Assembly (NCBI RefSeq): GCF_041504345.1
Contig: NZ_CP167895.1
Span: 682,001-746,000, forward strand
Length of the DNA: 64,000 nt
Source: Vibrio sp. BS-M-Sm-2
GTDB lineage: Bacteria; Pseudomonadota; Gammaproteobacteria; Enterobacterales; Vibrionaceae
Direction of reading: 5' to 3'
Shown here piece by piece: positions 1-8,554 of the stretch. Both the position numbers and the translations under genes were made by a program. The stretch's first letter is position 1. Each line of letters starts with the position of its first letter. The notes under the pieces were generated by a model. It was not told where the DNA came from. It saw only the letters and a program-made list of their open reading frames with translations, and made no database searches.

Positions 1-106
1 GTGCTTCAATCAGCGCTTGAGCACTCCAAAGTGGTTGAGAAAATGGCGCGCCAATTTCTTTGAGTTCTCGGCCCATGCCGCCATCAAGTATGGTGAGTGT
101 TTTCAT
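1..106 (-). CDS. Homocysteine S-methyltransferase family protein (N-terminal fragment)
   Basis: The first 35 codons of a minus-strand gene that runs off the left edge. It starts at an ATG (104-106) and reads MKTLTILDGGMGRELKEIG; the DGGMGREL signature near the N-terminus is typical of homocysteine S-methyltransferases (MmuM/BHMT-like, Zn-dependent methyl transfer to homocysteine). The Zn-binding cysteines lie outside the window, so the activity is inferred from the N-terminal motif only. It is divergent from the lipoate-ligase-like gene across about 230 bp. Confidence 0.7.
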   Translation of the reverse strand, partial: MKTLTILDGGMGRELKEIGAPFSQPLWSAQALIEA

Positions 107-336
107 ATTCAATACTATCTAAACAATTGCTGAAGTTCTGCCGCCACCATATCAGACAACCTTGCTTGACTAAAGCTATCCAAACGTAATGGTTTTAACT
201 AAGTCGATCCCGCATAAATAGGAATAATAAGATATTGTGCCTCTGGCGCTATGTTGTATTGGATTTGGGGGATATATTATTAATCACTGAGGCCTGTGAA
301 TAATTCGAACACAACAAGTTGTAGAGGAAAAGTGCA

Positions 337-1038
337 TTGAAGTTAGTGAATAAACTCGTACGTTACCCGCATATTGATGTTGAGCGTGCGTTTGAAAAAG
401 AAGCTGAATTATTGCAGCAGATACAGGCTGGTGAGATTGGACAAGCCTTGATGCTTTGGCAAGCAAAAACGCCGACACTCGTTTTGCCCGCAGGTAAAAA
501 ATGGCCAGTGACGGTGCAGTCTCAAGCACAGCTCGCCGACCAAGGCTGGCAACTCTGTTCGCGTAAAACGGGCGGCGCTCCCGTTCCCCAACTGCCGGGT
601 GTCATTAACCTATCGCACATTTATCATTGGCCTCGTGATGAAGCCTACAATATTCAAAAAGCGTATCTACATTTGTGCAATGTATTAACGATGTTTTTTA
701 AAGAGCTGGGCGTCGATGTGGATGTTCATGCAACCCCAGGTTCTTATTGCGATGGCGATTACAACCTCAACATCAATAAACAAAAAATAGTGGGTACGGC
801 TCAGCGTGTTTTGCTTAAACGCGGGGGCGGTCAAATCGTACTTTCGCAAGCCTGTATCTTGCTAGACGCTGACTTAGAGCACATCGTTGCCCCCGTGAAC
901 TTTTATAATCAAGTTTGCGGCAACCCAACCGTGGTCGATGCGCAGGTTCATACTCCGTTGTCCGAGCATGTGACACCCTTGCCCAGCATAGACTCACTCT
1001 TTCAGCAGTTAAGCCAAGCTTTCATCAAGTATGTGTGA
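337..1038 (+). CDS. Lipoate-protein ligase A-like protein (BPL/LplA/LipB fold)
   Basis: 233 aa. The family transfers lipoyl, octanoyl or biotinyl groups to a lysine of carrier domains. Residues 76-80 (RKTGG) followed by PGVINLS match the RxxGGG...xNLN segment of LplA, and residues 142-156 (YNLNINKQKIVGTAQ) match the conserved lysine block, with Lys150 the likely catalytic residue. At 233 aa it is shorter than E. coli LplA (about 338 aa) and lacks its C-terminal accessory domain, so it may be a stand-alone octanoyl- or lipoyl-transferase. The TTG start at 337 is chosen because AGAGGA lies about 8 nt upstream and no in-frame ATG is near; the GTG at 332 is closed by a stop. No lipoylated enzyme complex is encoded nearby. 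Confidence 0.75.
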   Translation: MKLVNKLVRYPHIDVERAFEKEAELLQQIQAGEIGQALMLWQAKTPTLVLPAGKKWPVTVQSQAQLADQGWQLCSRKTGGAPVPQLPGVINLSHIYHWPRDEAYNIQKAYLHLCNVLTMFFKELGVDVDVHATPGSYCDGDYNLNINKQKIVGTAQRVLLKRGGGQIVLSQACILLDADLEHIVAPVNFYNQVCGNPTVVDAQVHTPLSEHVTPLPSIDSLFQQLSQAFIKYV

Positions 1039-1057
1039 TGCTATGTGTCTACCAGAA

Positions 1058-1882
1058 TCAACTGGGTGCCACGCACAATTTCTCTTCTAGCAACCGGTCA
1101 AGTGCTTCCACTAATTTACGGTTTTTAGCGGGATTCAATGCATCGGCATGAGGGTCTTTGAATAACCCCGAATCATTATCAAAATACTTTCCTGATGCGT
1201 TGGCAAACTCGTCACTGAGTGCAGCGCGACACAGGATATCGGCTCCAATCGCCAGATCGTTACCGTCCACGCCATAAGCCTCTTTGACCAATTTACTGCC
1301 GAGGAAAGAAGCAGGGTTCACCGGGATCACCGAAGGTCCATTATCTAATAGAGTGTTGGCCAATTCGATAGACCACATCGTCAGCGCGAGCTTACTTTGC
1401 GCGTAAACTGGGCCATCTAGTTTGCCTGCGTTCGAACTGATAAGCGCTTCTAAATTTACGGTTGATTGGGCTGCTGAAGATAGGTTGACGATACGACCTG
1501 TCGCATCAAAAAGAGGGAGAAGCTTCTGTGTCAGTAGATAAGGTGCAATGGTGTTCACAACAAAGCGTACATCAAGGTTGTCTGAGGTGGTGACTTCTGA
1601 AACCTTGTATACGCCAGCATTGTTAATGAGTACATCGAGCTTTTCATGCTCCGATTTTACTTGGTTGGCGAGGGCTCCAACTTCTGAAAGAGAAGAGAGA
1701 TCGGCAACATAACTTTCGATAATCGCATCCTTGGATAATCGAGAAAGGCCTGTTTCTACTTTGCTGAGTTTTGTTGGGTTACGTCCATGGATAAGGATGT
1801 GATGCCCTTGTTGGGCTAACATTTTCGCGGTCTCTAAACCGATACCATCTGTCGCACCTGTAATCATGATCTTTTTTCGCAT
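1058..1882 (-). CDS. Short-chain dehydrogenase/reductase (SDR)
   Basis: 274 aa cytoplasmic oxidoreductase. The Rossmann signature TGATDGIG sits at the N-terminus, NNAGV follows near residue 87, and the catalytic YxxxK pair appears as YAQSK. These define a classical NAD(P)-dependent SDR, of the retinol-dehydrogenase-like type; the substrate cannot be read from sequence. The start is placed at the second Met (1882) because a strong AAGGAAGG ribosome site lies immediately before it; the longer reading from 1912 would put that site inside the gene. It is convergent with the lipoate-ligase-like gene and has no obvious operon partner. Confidence 0.8.
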   Translation of the reverse strand: MRKKIMITGATDGIGLETAKMLAQQGHHILIHGRNPTKLSKVETGLSRLSKDAIIESYVADLSSLSEVGALANQVKSEHEKLDVLINNAGVYKVSEVTTSDNLDVRFVVNTIAPYLLTQKLLPLFDATGRIVNLSSAAQSTVNLEALISSNAGKLDGPVYAQSKLALTMWSIELANTLLDNGPSVIPVNPASFLGSKLVKEAYGVDGNDLAIGADILCRAALSDEFANASGKYFDNDSGLFKDPHADALNPAKNRKLVEALDRLLEEKLCVAPS

Positions 1883-2140
1883 CTTCCTTCCTTGAATAAA
1901 GAGTCCGGACAACTTTTATAACAAAGTTTGATTGCACAAAGTTTCTACTACTTCACATGCTGAGATATAGAAAGTACGGATGTGTATTGCTATTGAGAAA
2001 CCGTGAAATAAGGGTGTGGTTTAACAAATACAGTACTGTTTTTCTGGGCTTGATAAGAAGATTTTCTAAATGCTTATTGAGTACTGTGAGTGGGGTTTCT
2101 CATTTAATTTTCTTGATATCGAATAAAGCTAAAATCAAAA
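1883..2140. other. Intergenic stretch without a supported gene
   Basis: Between the SDR start and the alkyl sulfatase end. An open frame at 1957-2199 (80 codons) has no ribosome site, no recognisable domain and runs through the terminator, so it is not called. The stretch contains the upstream region of the SDR gene; no operator was recognised. Confidence 0.5.
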
Positions 2141-2170
2141 AAGCCTCAACCGATTCAATGGTTGAGGCTT
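2141..2170 (-). terminator. Rho-independent terminator of the alkyl sulfatase gene
   Basis: Perfect stem AAGCCTCAACC / GGTTGAGGCTT with an 8-nt loop, followed on the minus strand by a run of six T. It lies about 60 bp after the sulfatase stop codon. Confidence 0.85.
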
Positions 2171-2231
2171 TATCGTTAATAGCCATCTTGCCTTTTTAGG
2201 CTTTGTTTGACGTTGTTATAGTTTTTATCGC

Positions 2232-4304
2232 TTAATGAGCGTGTACCGATGAATCTTGGTATAGCTCGGCATCCACCTCTTCGCCTTTACTTGGGCGAGG
2301 TACAATCTCAAACGAGGTGTCAGCTTCAGTCAGTGAAGACAGCAATTTGTTCAGAGATGATTTGTCACCTTTCACGCCTGCTTGGCCATCTTCTAACAGT
2401 TTATTGAGTGTTGTTTTCTTCAATACAATGTCAGACACGTCTGATTTATTGATGATCAGTGTCGTATCGGCATCTTGCAGTTCACTCACTTGAATGTTGT
2501 TCAGGTTACCGTTCGACATCTCTACGTAGTAGAACTCTTTCACGTCAGGCAGCTGAATATTCATGGTAAATGGTGTTTCTTGCGCTTTTAGCGAATCCAC
2601 TTTTACAGCTAAGTAATCCAACAAGTTTTCGATGGTCATGTTAGCTAGTACGTCCGGCGACGCGGTTTTTGGTGCGCCCGGTTGTGTGCCAATGCGAAGC
2701 TCTTGAGCGCCCGTTAGGTAGATGTTTCTCCAACCAGCACCTTCTGATTGGTAACCTAACTGTTCGTAAGTATCTGCCAATAGACCACGTGCAACTTTGT
2801 TGTCTGGTTCAGCTTGAATTACTTTGTTCAATGCTGTCGCAACGAAGCGGTATTCACCTTCTTGATAGTCTTGCTGCGCTTTTTCAATTACGGCATCGCT
2901 GCCGCCCATGTATTCAACAAACTTGACCGATTCTGGCTTCACTTGCAGTGGGTTAAGGTTGGCTGGGTTCATGTCGAAGTAACCAAGGTACATGTTGTAC
3001 ACCGCACGAGCGTTATGCGAGTAAGTACCGTGGTAACCATTGGTGTGCCAAGACTGTTGAATACTGTCTGGCATTACTTTGTAGATCTCATCACCGATAT
3101 CTTGCAGAACCACACCGTTGTTAGCTAAGCGAAGCGTTTGGTTATGAGTAAAGCCGTAAGCGTCACGCTGCATTTTTAGGTAATCAGAGATCTCTTGTTC
3201 GCCCCAAATTGGCGATGAGTGAGAAGCAAACAACACTTCAGTTTCTTCACCCCAAGTCACTAGCATTTCGTTGATTTTCTTAGACCACTTCAAACCATCA
3301 CGAACCTTCGCGCCGCGTAGGGTATACAGGTTGTGCATACCTTGGTAAGTCAGTTCACCCGTCCATAGTGCTTTCATGCTCGGGATATAAGTCACCATCT
3401 CAGAGGCAGCTTCAGTGCCCGATGCATCCATAAATTGCAACTCTAAACCGTCGATAACCAGAGTTTCAATTTCTTCGTTGTGATTCAGTTCGTAGTCCGG
3501 CAATACGTAGGTAATGCTACCCGTCGATAAGCCTTTTGCCAGCGCAGCATCGACAATACCGTGTTCATGGCGATTCAGTGTTGCACCATATTGATAAGCG
3601 GTACGGCGAGACATTGCATTACCAGCCAGCACGTTTTCATCTACGATTTCTTTAGTGATGTTCTTTGAGCCATATACTTTTACATCTGGGTACGCGTCTT
3701 TAATTGCGCGAGCACCACCGAAGTGATCGGCGTGTGAGTGCGAATAGATCATCGCAACGATTGGTAAGTTGCCACCATTAGGAACATTCTTTTGGAAGAA
3801 CTTTAGTGACTTCTCTGCTGCTTCTTTGGTTAGTAGAACGTCATAAGCGATCCAGCCATTGTCAGTACGGATGAAAGAAATCGAAGCTAAATCGGCGCCG
3901 CGAACCTGATAAACCTTACCCGGAACAACTTCATATAAACCTTCTGCGGCTTGGTTCAATACCGCTTGTCGCCATAGTGATGGGTTGACTGAATCTGGCG
4001 CTTTGTCTGCATTTGAAACACTTGGATCGATGAAGTTAAAGCTGTTACGGATGATGTCGCCCGTCTCTTGATCAAAGCTAGCAATCAGTCCCTTGTTGTT
4101 ATTGTCGAAAGCGCGAGTGTCGGCAAAGTTAAGTGTTTTTGCGAACTCTTGGTTTGCTTTGGTCGTCATCTCGGTTGCGCTTTTGCCACCTTGGTCACCA
4201 ATTTCGCTGAAGTGTGCGTGATCATGGTTAGCTGCAACTGCAGGGAATGCGAGTGAGATAGCTAGGAATAGTGATGCGTTTTTGAACGTGCGAGAAGTTG
4301 TCAT
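2232..4304 (-). CDS. Alkyl sulfatase, metallo-beta-lactamase fold (SdsA1/YjcS type)
   Basis: 690 aa, close to known alkyl sulfatases (about 660 aa). An N-terminal signal peptide of about 25 residues ends at AVAANHDH, so the enzyme should be periplasmic. The binuclear zinc motif HSHADH is at residues 189-194, followed by GG. The middle is the helical dimerisation region and the last 130 residues resemble the SCP2-like alkyl-binding domain of SdsA1. These enzymes hydrolyse primary or secondary alkyl sulfates such as SDS to alcohol and sulfate, giving detergent tolerance or a sulfur and carbon source. The gene is divergent from a LysR regulator (4493-5407), which is the likely controller. It ends at a strong terminator, so it is monocistronic. 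Confidence 0.9.
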   Translation of the reverse strand: MTTSRTFKNASLFLAISLAFPAVAANHDHAHFSEIGDQGGKSATEMTTKANQEFAKTLNFADTRAFDNNNKGLIASFDQETGDIIRNSFNFIDPSVSNADKAPDSVNPSLWRQAVLNQAAEGLYEVVPGKVYQVRGADLASISFIRTDNGWIAYDVLLTKEAAEKSLKFFQKNVPNGGNLPIVAMIYSHSHADHFGGARAIKDAYPDVKVYGSKNITKEIVDENVLAGNAMSRRTAYQYGATLNRHEHGIVDAALAKGLSTGSITYVLPDYELNHNEEIETLVIDGLELQFMDASGTEAASEMVTYIPSMKALWTGELTYQGMHNLYTLRGAKVRDGLKWSKKINEMLVTWGEETEVLFASHSSPIWGEQEISDYLKMQRDAYGFTHNQTLRLANNGVVLQDIGDEIYKVMPDSIQQSWHTNGYHGTYSHNARAVYNMYLGYFDMNPANLNPLQVKPESVKFVEYMGGSDAVIEKAQQDYQEGEYRFVATALNKVIQAEPDNKVARGLLADTYEQLGYQSEGAGWRNIYLTGAQELRIGTQPGAPKTASPDVLANMTIENLLDYLAVKVDSLKAQETPFTMNIQLPDVKEFYYVEMSNGNLNNIQVSELQDADTTLIINKSDVSDIVLKKTTLNKLLEDGQAGVKGDKSSLNKLLSSLTEADTSFEIVPRPSKGEEVDAELYQDSSVHAH

Positions 4305-4369
4305 AAGAGCCTCTTCATTTCAGAATTTTGTTTCGTTGAGGCGATTATAGGAATAAGACATATAGCAAA

Positions 4370-4389
4370 AAATAAAGTAAGCTTTATTT
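4370..4389. promoter_or_regulatory. Inverted repeat between alkyl sulfatase and LysR genes
   Basis: AAATAAAG-TAAG-CTTTATTT: perfect 8-bp arms around a 4-nt spacer, 65 bp upstream of the sulfatase start and about 100 bp upstream of the regulator. The position suits a LysR operator for the divergent pair, but it is AT-only and could also be a chance dyad in a promoter. Confidence 0.4.
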
Positions 4390-4492
4390 AATACATCACG
4401 AACTGTTATGTGTTGTATGCTTAAAAGTAGCAGATTGAAGCGCAAAGCTTGTCGCATAACCAATGCGAGTGCCCTAAACATGGAGAGTGACC

Positions 4493-5407
4493 GTGAGTGA
4501 TGTTGAAAAGTTAGATCTAAATTTACTGAGCGTGTTTTTGGAAGTGTATCGATTAAAGTCGATCACCTTAGCATCAGAATCTCTTGGTATGACTCAACCT
4601 GGAGTTAGTGGCGCTTTGAAACGGCTGCAAGCACAATTGGGTACAGACCTTTTTATTCGAGAAGGTAGAGGTATAACGCCGACCAATGCAGCGATGCAAT
4701 TGGCGTTACGTGTAGAACCCGCATTGGACGGGATAACCAGCGCGGTCAGCACGCTAAAGCAGTTCGATAATCAGCAGCATCATGTGTTTCGAATTTTGGT
4801 CAACGAGATCGGTTTAACCAAGCTTCAGCCCCTTGTGGAAAAGGACGATACGCTTGGTAACATCTCAATTGAATTCAATATGGTGCCAAGCAATGAAGAA
4901 GATCTGCTGCAGAGTTTGAGCATGCAACAAGCCGACTTAGCGATCGATATTCACTATCCACAAGTGAATGGTTATATGAACCAGCAAGTGATCGAAGATG
5001 AGCTCGTGTTGATCGCAAAGAAAGGGCACCCAAGGATTGATGGATCGGTGACGGAAGAGCAGTATTATCATGAGAAACACATCACCTTCAGAATGCGTCG
5101 TTCTCGCCTTTATACCGCAGATTACTTTACGAAAAGCCCGATACAACAGCGAAAAGTCAGCTCCGAATGTGATTCATTGATGACGATGTGTGTGTTGGTC
5201 TCTGGCTCTGACTGTGTTGGTAGCACGTCTCGTGATTTTGCTAATCAGTTTGCGGAGCGATTCCAATTGCAAGTGCTCGACCAGCCGTTTGAGGTCTTGC
5301 CCATGAAGCAGTATATGATTTGGCATAAACGAACAGACTTAAACCCGGCACATCAATGGTTAAGAACCAAAATTCAGCAATACATGACGAGTTCTCAAAG
5401 CTGTTAA
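4493..5407 (+). CDS. LysR-family transcriptional regulator
   Basis: 304 aa. The N-terminal winged helix includes LDLNLLSVFLEVYRLKSIT and the recognition region SLGMTQPGVSGALKRLQ; the rest is the LysR substrate-binding domain. The reading could begin at GTG 4487, but GTG 4493 has GGAGAG at better spacing. Divergent from the alkyl sulfatase gene, whose expression it most likely controls in response to an alkyl sulfate or its product; this is inference from position. A bidirectional terminator follows. Confidence 0.88.
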   Translation: MSDVEKLDLNLLSVFLEVYRLKSITLASESLGMTQPGVSGALKRLQAQLGTDLFIREGRGITPTNAAMQLALRVEPALDGITSAVSTLKQFDNQQHHVFRILVNEIGLTKLQPLVEKDDTLGNISIEFNMVPSNEEDLLQSLSMQQADLAIDIHYPQVNGYMNQQVIEDELVLIAKKGHPRIDGSVTEEQYYHEKHITFRMRRSRLYTADYFTKSPIQQRKVSSECDSLMTMCVLVSGSDCVGSTSRDFANQFAERFQLQVLDQPFEVLPMKQYMIWHKRTDLNPAHQWLRTKIQQYMTSSQSC

Positions 5408-5416
5408 CGATTCAAT

Positions 5417-5447
5417 AAAAAACGGCCTCCATTTGGAAGCCGTTTTT
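5417..5447. terminator. Bidirectional terminator between LysR and DMT transporter genes
   Basis: Stem AAAAACGGC / GCCGTTTTT extended by TCC / GGA, with T-runs on both strands. Shared by two convergent genes. Confidence 0.85.
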
Positions 5448-5495
5448 GTCTCTGTTACATCAGAATTTTAATTAAGATTTTTGGATTCAACCTGC

Positions 5496-6383
5496 TTATT
5501 GCGCGCGTTTTTGACGAGCGGCTTTGAGCATTTTCATTGGCGACATTCCTGTCACTAACATGGTGCCAGTGATAACTAGAATAGATCCGACAATGGTATT
5601 AATGCCAATCGCTTCATCTAAGAATAAGTTCCCCCAAAGAATACCAAACACTGGAATCAAGAAGGTCACCGATAGTGCTGAAGGCGCACCAAGTTCATTA
5701 ATGAGGTTGAAATAAAGCAGGTAGGCTAAACCAGTACAAACCGCGCCGAGCAAGATGACCGATGTGGCGATCGTGAGATCGGGTGCTTCTCTCATCGGAA
5801 TAAAGAACACAAACGGCAATACGATTAATACTGCCGCCCACATGCTGCCGTGGGCATTATTGAACGCTTCAACCTTGGGTGCTGTCTTGGTGTAGTTAGA
5901 GGCGATACCGTAGCTAAATGCAGCCAAAACCGCAGCAAAAATAGGAACAACCGCTTCTTGGCCGATGTTCATCGCATCCCAACCGACTAATACACATACA
6001 CCCGTGACACCGATACCTAACCCGAGTATTACCTTTCTTTCAAGTGCCGTTTGGGTCCATATCGCACCAATGATTGCCGCCCATATCGGTGCCGTAGAGT
6101 TCAAAATCGCAAGGGTTGAAGCATTCAAAGTTTGAGCTGCATAAGCGAAACACAAAAAAGGAAGCGCGGTGTTAAACAAGCCAAGAATGAAAAAGTGTTT
6201 CGAATGAGTATTAAAAGAGAGCTTCCTTCTCAGATAAAAAGAAACCAAAAGTAGAGTGACTGCTGCGCACAGAACTCGGGCTTCAATTAGGACAGCTGGG
6301 CCCAAAGGGCTAGCTGCGATTCTCATGAAAAGAAATGAACCGCCCCATATCGCAGCGAGGATAATTAGTTTTATAAAGCTCAC
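5496..6383 (-). CDS. EamA/DMT-superfamily inner-membrane transporter
   Basis: About 295 aa with ten hydrophobic segments in two EamA repeats. The first segment reads LAAIWGGSFLFMRI, typical of RhaT/YedA-like drug/metabolite exporters. A GTG start at 6383 is preferred because AAAGGT lies 7-8 nt upstream and translation then begins directly before the first membrane helix; an in-frame ATG at 6425 would add 14 residues with a poor ribosome site. Substrate unknown; members export amino acids, nucleosides or drugs. Convergent with the LysR gene and unlinked to it in function as far as can be seen. Confidence 0.82.
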   Translation of the reverse strand: MSFIKLIILAAIWGGSFLFMRIAASPLGPAVLIEARVLCAAVTLLLVSFYLRRKLSFNTHSKHFFILGLFNTALPFLCFAYAAQTLNASTLAILNSTAPIWAAIIGAIWTQTALERKVILGLGIGVTGVCVLVGWDAMNIGQEAVVPIFAAVLAAFSYGIASNYTKTAPKVEAFNNAHGSMWAAVLIVLPFVFFIPMREAPDLTIATSVILLGAVCTGLAYLLYFNLINELGAPSALSVTFLIPVFGILWGNLFLDEAIGINTIVGSILVITGTMLVTGMSPMKMLKAARQKRAQ

Positions 6384-6580
6384 AGCATGAACCTTTGAAT
6401 ATGTAAAACACCGACTATGAATCAAAGCTAAGTATTACACAAACTTAGATCTTAACAGTGTGCAACTGTGGATATAATATCGAGCTCTTAAACAGGAACA
6501 TATTTGATGATTTTCGTTCTGTTTATCCTTCCCTATTTGATGAGTAATCTAGCGTTAGACATCAAACTTAGGGGAACAAA

Positions 6581-6970
6581 ATGAAGATTGAACACATCGC
6601 AATTTGGACCAAACAACTCGAAGTGTTGAAACGATTTTATGAAGACTATTTCGGCGCGACATCGAACTCAAAATACCATAACCCAACTAAAGGTTTCTCT
6701 TCATACTTCCTCTCTTTCGACACAGGAAGTCGTCTAGAGATCATGGAAATGGACTCGGTTCCTGAATCGAAAGATGACCTCTATGATCAGTTTACCGGCT
6801 TCATCCATATGGCAATTTCTCTAGGATCAGAGCAAGCGGTGGATGAACTCACTAAACGTTTGATTGAAGATGGTTATGAACGCTTAGATGGCCCAAGAAG
6901 AACTGGAGATGGCTATTATGAGAGCTGTGTACTCGATCCTGATGGTAATCGATTGGAACTTACCGTTTAA
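6581..6970 (+). CDS. VOC-family (glyoxalase/bleomycin-resistance fold) protein
   Basis: 129 aa, the usual length of a single-module pair of beta-alpha-beta-beta-beta repeats. It begins KIEHIAIWTKQLEVLKRFYEDYFG and ends CVLDPDGNRLELTV, both family signatures. Likely metal ligands are His5, Glu53 of LEIME, the His of FIHMA and the final Glu of RLELTV. Resembles the uncharacterised YaeR/LMO-type VOC proteins; whether it is a lyase or a dioxygenase cannot be told. AGGGG precedes the ATG at 7-8 nt. It may be co-transcribed with the lipoprotein gene downstream, 51 bp away. Confidence 0.8.
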   Translation: MKIEHIAIWTKQLEVLKRFYEDYFGATSNSKYHNPTKGFSSYFLSFDTGSRLEIMEMDSVPESKDDLYDQFTGFIHMAISLGSEQAVDELTKRLIEDGYERLDGPRRTGDGYYESCVLDPDGNRLELTV

Positions 6971-7021
6971 TGTAGAGACTTAATTGAGTTACTCATCTAC
7001 GAACGGGACTGAGGTATGACA

Positions 7022-7546
7022 ATGATGAAGTGTGCAGTGACTTTCCTTTTTGGTCTTGGGCTTATGGGATGTGCTACCTCAGATCTGGTACATAAGAAAG
7101 AGACTGATGCTAAGTCTGAATCATTGAACCCAATAGGGTATCTCGGCTTTAAAGCTCATCAAGAGTGGGCTCTTAAATTCAATGACTGCACGGTTTATGA
7201 TCTCACAGGAGCACGGCCCTACCAATGGTTTGATCGCACATCCGCTTTCGTGAGCTGTTATACGTTTAAGCCAAGCGATGCTATCGAGCCTCTGTTGGTT
7301 TACTCCAATGCTGATTTCAACAGCAACAAACTTACACCGATTGACCGCTTCCAAGAACTACAGATTACTAAGTCTGGTTGGGGTAAATTTCCTAGCGTCT
7401 ATGAAACAAACGGCACTAATTGGCTGAGAGTCAAAGAAGGCTGGATTCACCTTACACTCGCCGATCAGACGCTCGTACAGTTCTATCCTGGAAGCCAAGA
7501 CCATTCTGGCAAATCACAACATGATCAGTATTTTGAACAGCATTGA
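7022..7546 (+). CDS. Predicted lipoprotein of unknown function
   Basis: 174 aa. A short hydrophobic leader ends in the lipobox LMGC, so it is probably lipid-anchored in the envelope. No recognised domain; the mature part is polar with two further cysteines (DCTVYD and SCYTF) that could form a disulfide. The ATG at 7022 is chosen since GAGG at 7011-7014 is 7 nt upstream; the ATG at 7016 would be too close. Confidence 0.65.
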   Translation: MMKCAVTFLFGLGLMGCATSDLVHKKETDAKSESLNPIGYLGFKAHQEWALKFNDCTVYDLTGARPYQWFDRTSAFVSCYTFKPSDAIEPLLVYSNADFNSNKLTPIDRFQELQITKSGWGKFPSVYETNGTNWLRVKEGWIHLTLADQTLVQFYPGSQDHSGKSQHDQYFEQH

Positions 7547-7613
7547 GAACAAGCTTTAATTTAGAGATAACAAATGCCCCTATCAAATGTGTAGGGCCGA
7601 ATTGAATCGTGAA

Positions 7614-7889
7614 TTACAGGCCTTTCTTAAGCTTGATTACAAAAGGCATAACAGCACTGAAAACGATCACCGCTGCGCCAATCAACGCTAAGGTGTTTGG
7701 TAATTCAGCGAATAACAAGTAACCAAGAATCATTGAGTAGATCATCTGCGAATATTCAACATTAGATACCACGTTAGCTTCTCCCCATTTGTAGGCTGCC
7801 ACGCCAAACCATTGGCCGATGGACGAGATCACACCCACCAATATCAACAACAGAAATTCAGAACCTGTTGGCCATTGCCACTCAATATA
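7614..7889 (-). pseudogene. EamA/DMT transporter, C-terminal remnant
   Basis: About 92 codons remain, opening after an in-frame stop at 7890-7892 and running to a normal stop. Residues such as GVISSIGQWFGVAAYKWGEANVV and YSQMIYSMILGYLLFAELPNT-like segments are the last three helices of an EamA transporter. The first two thirds of a 290-residue protein are missing, and no matching N-terminal half is seen elsewhere in the window. The only start codon available (TTG 7850) lies inside a membrane segment. Homology stops where the AT-rich stretch and the RHS island begin, which suggests the gene was cut when the island was acquired or by a linked deletion. Confidence 0.75.
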
Positions 7890-8554
7890 TTAGCTTTTCA
7901 TTATTTATATTAATAGGAATTAGATAAAAGCATATAAATTATCACCTTCTCGTTTAATAAATGAACACAGTAGTGATTTTACGGTGATTTTCATATTTTG
8001 ACGTAATTAACGAACTCGGTAAATTCTGAGGAAATAAACTGAATTATGAATATTACCTTTTTATTAATAAGGGTAATTATCTCGAATAGTTCTTGTTAAT
8101 ATAAAAACAATGTAAAATCAGTGATAGTATTAACAGTAAGGTGGTGTAACGATGCGAGTCACAGCAAATAAACATACTTATTTTTATAAAAAGTAATGCC
8201 CTCTCGATTCTGAGCATGGTTATTACATGAATAAACTTGAAATAACGTCACACTAAACATGTTAACTTGTTGTTTTTTATGGGTATAATTTTTCATTGAG
8301 TTTTGTGGTGTGGTTCGGGCCAAGAAGGTTTCGAAATTTTACATTGATGAAGTGATTAATTAAATTAGCGCTGTCTGTTTAATCAATTAAATGGCGTATA
8401 AACAATGGTTATCAGAATAGATAATGACACTTTTAATATTTGATAATATAAATTTAAAAATAAGGCAAAGACCTTATGGCTAGTTTAATTATAAAAAATT
8501 GTCATATCCAGCGATAACGTTGTCTTTTCTTTAATTTCTTAACGAATAATATGT
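7890..8554. other. AT-rich non-coding stretch at the island edge
   Basis: About 660 bp, visibly richer in A and T than the flanking genes, with stop codons in all frames and no ORF of note. It separates the EamA remnant from the secreted-protein/RHS genes and must contain their promoter. Such AT-rich leaders are typical of acquired, H-NS-silenced genes. No att repeat, tRNA or integrase was found. Confidence 0.6.

Noticed and set aside
1957..2199. 80-codon open frame on the plus strand
   Set aside because: No ribosome site, no recognisable domain, and it passes through the sulfatase terminator; compatible with chance.
7614..7850. Functional small membrane protein (TTG start, 78 codons)
   Set aside because: The sequence is the tail of an EamA transporter, and the start would fall inside a membrane helix; called a remnant.
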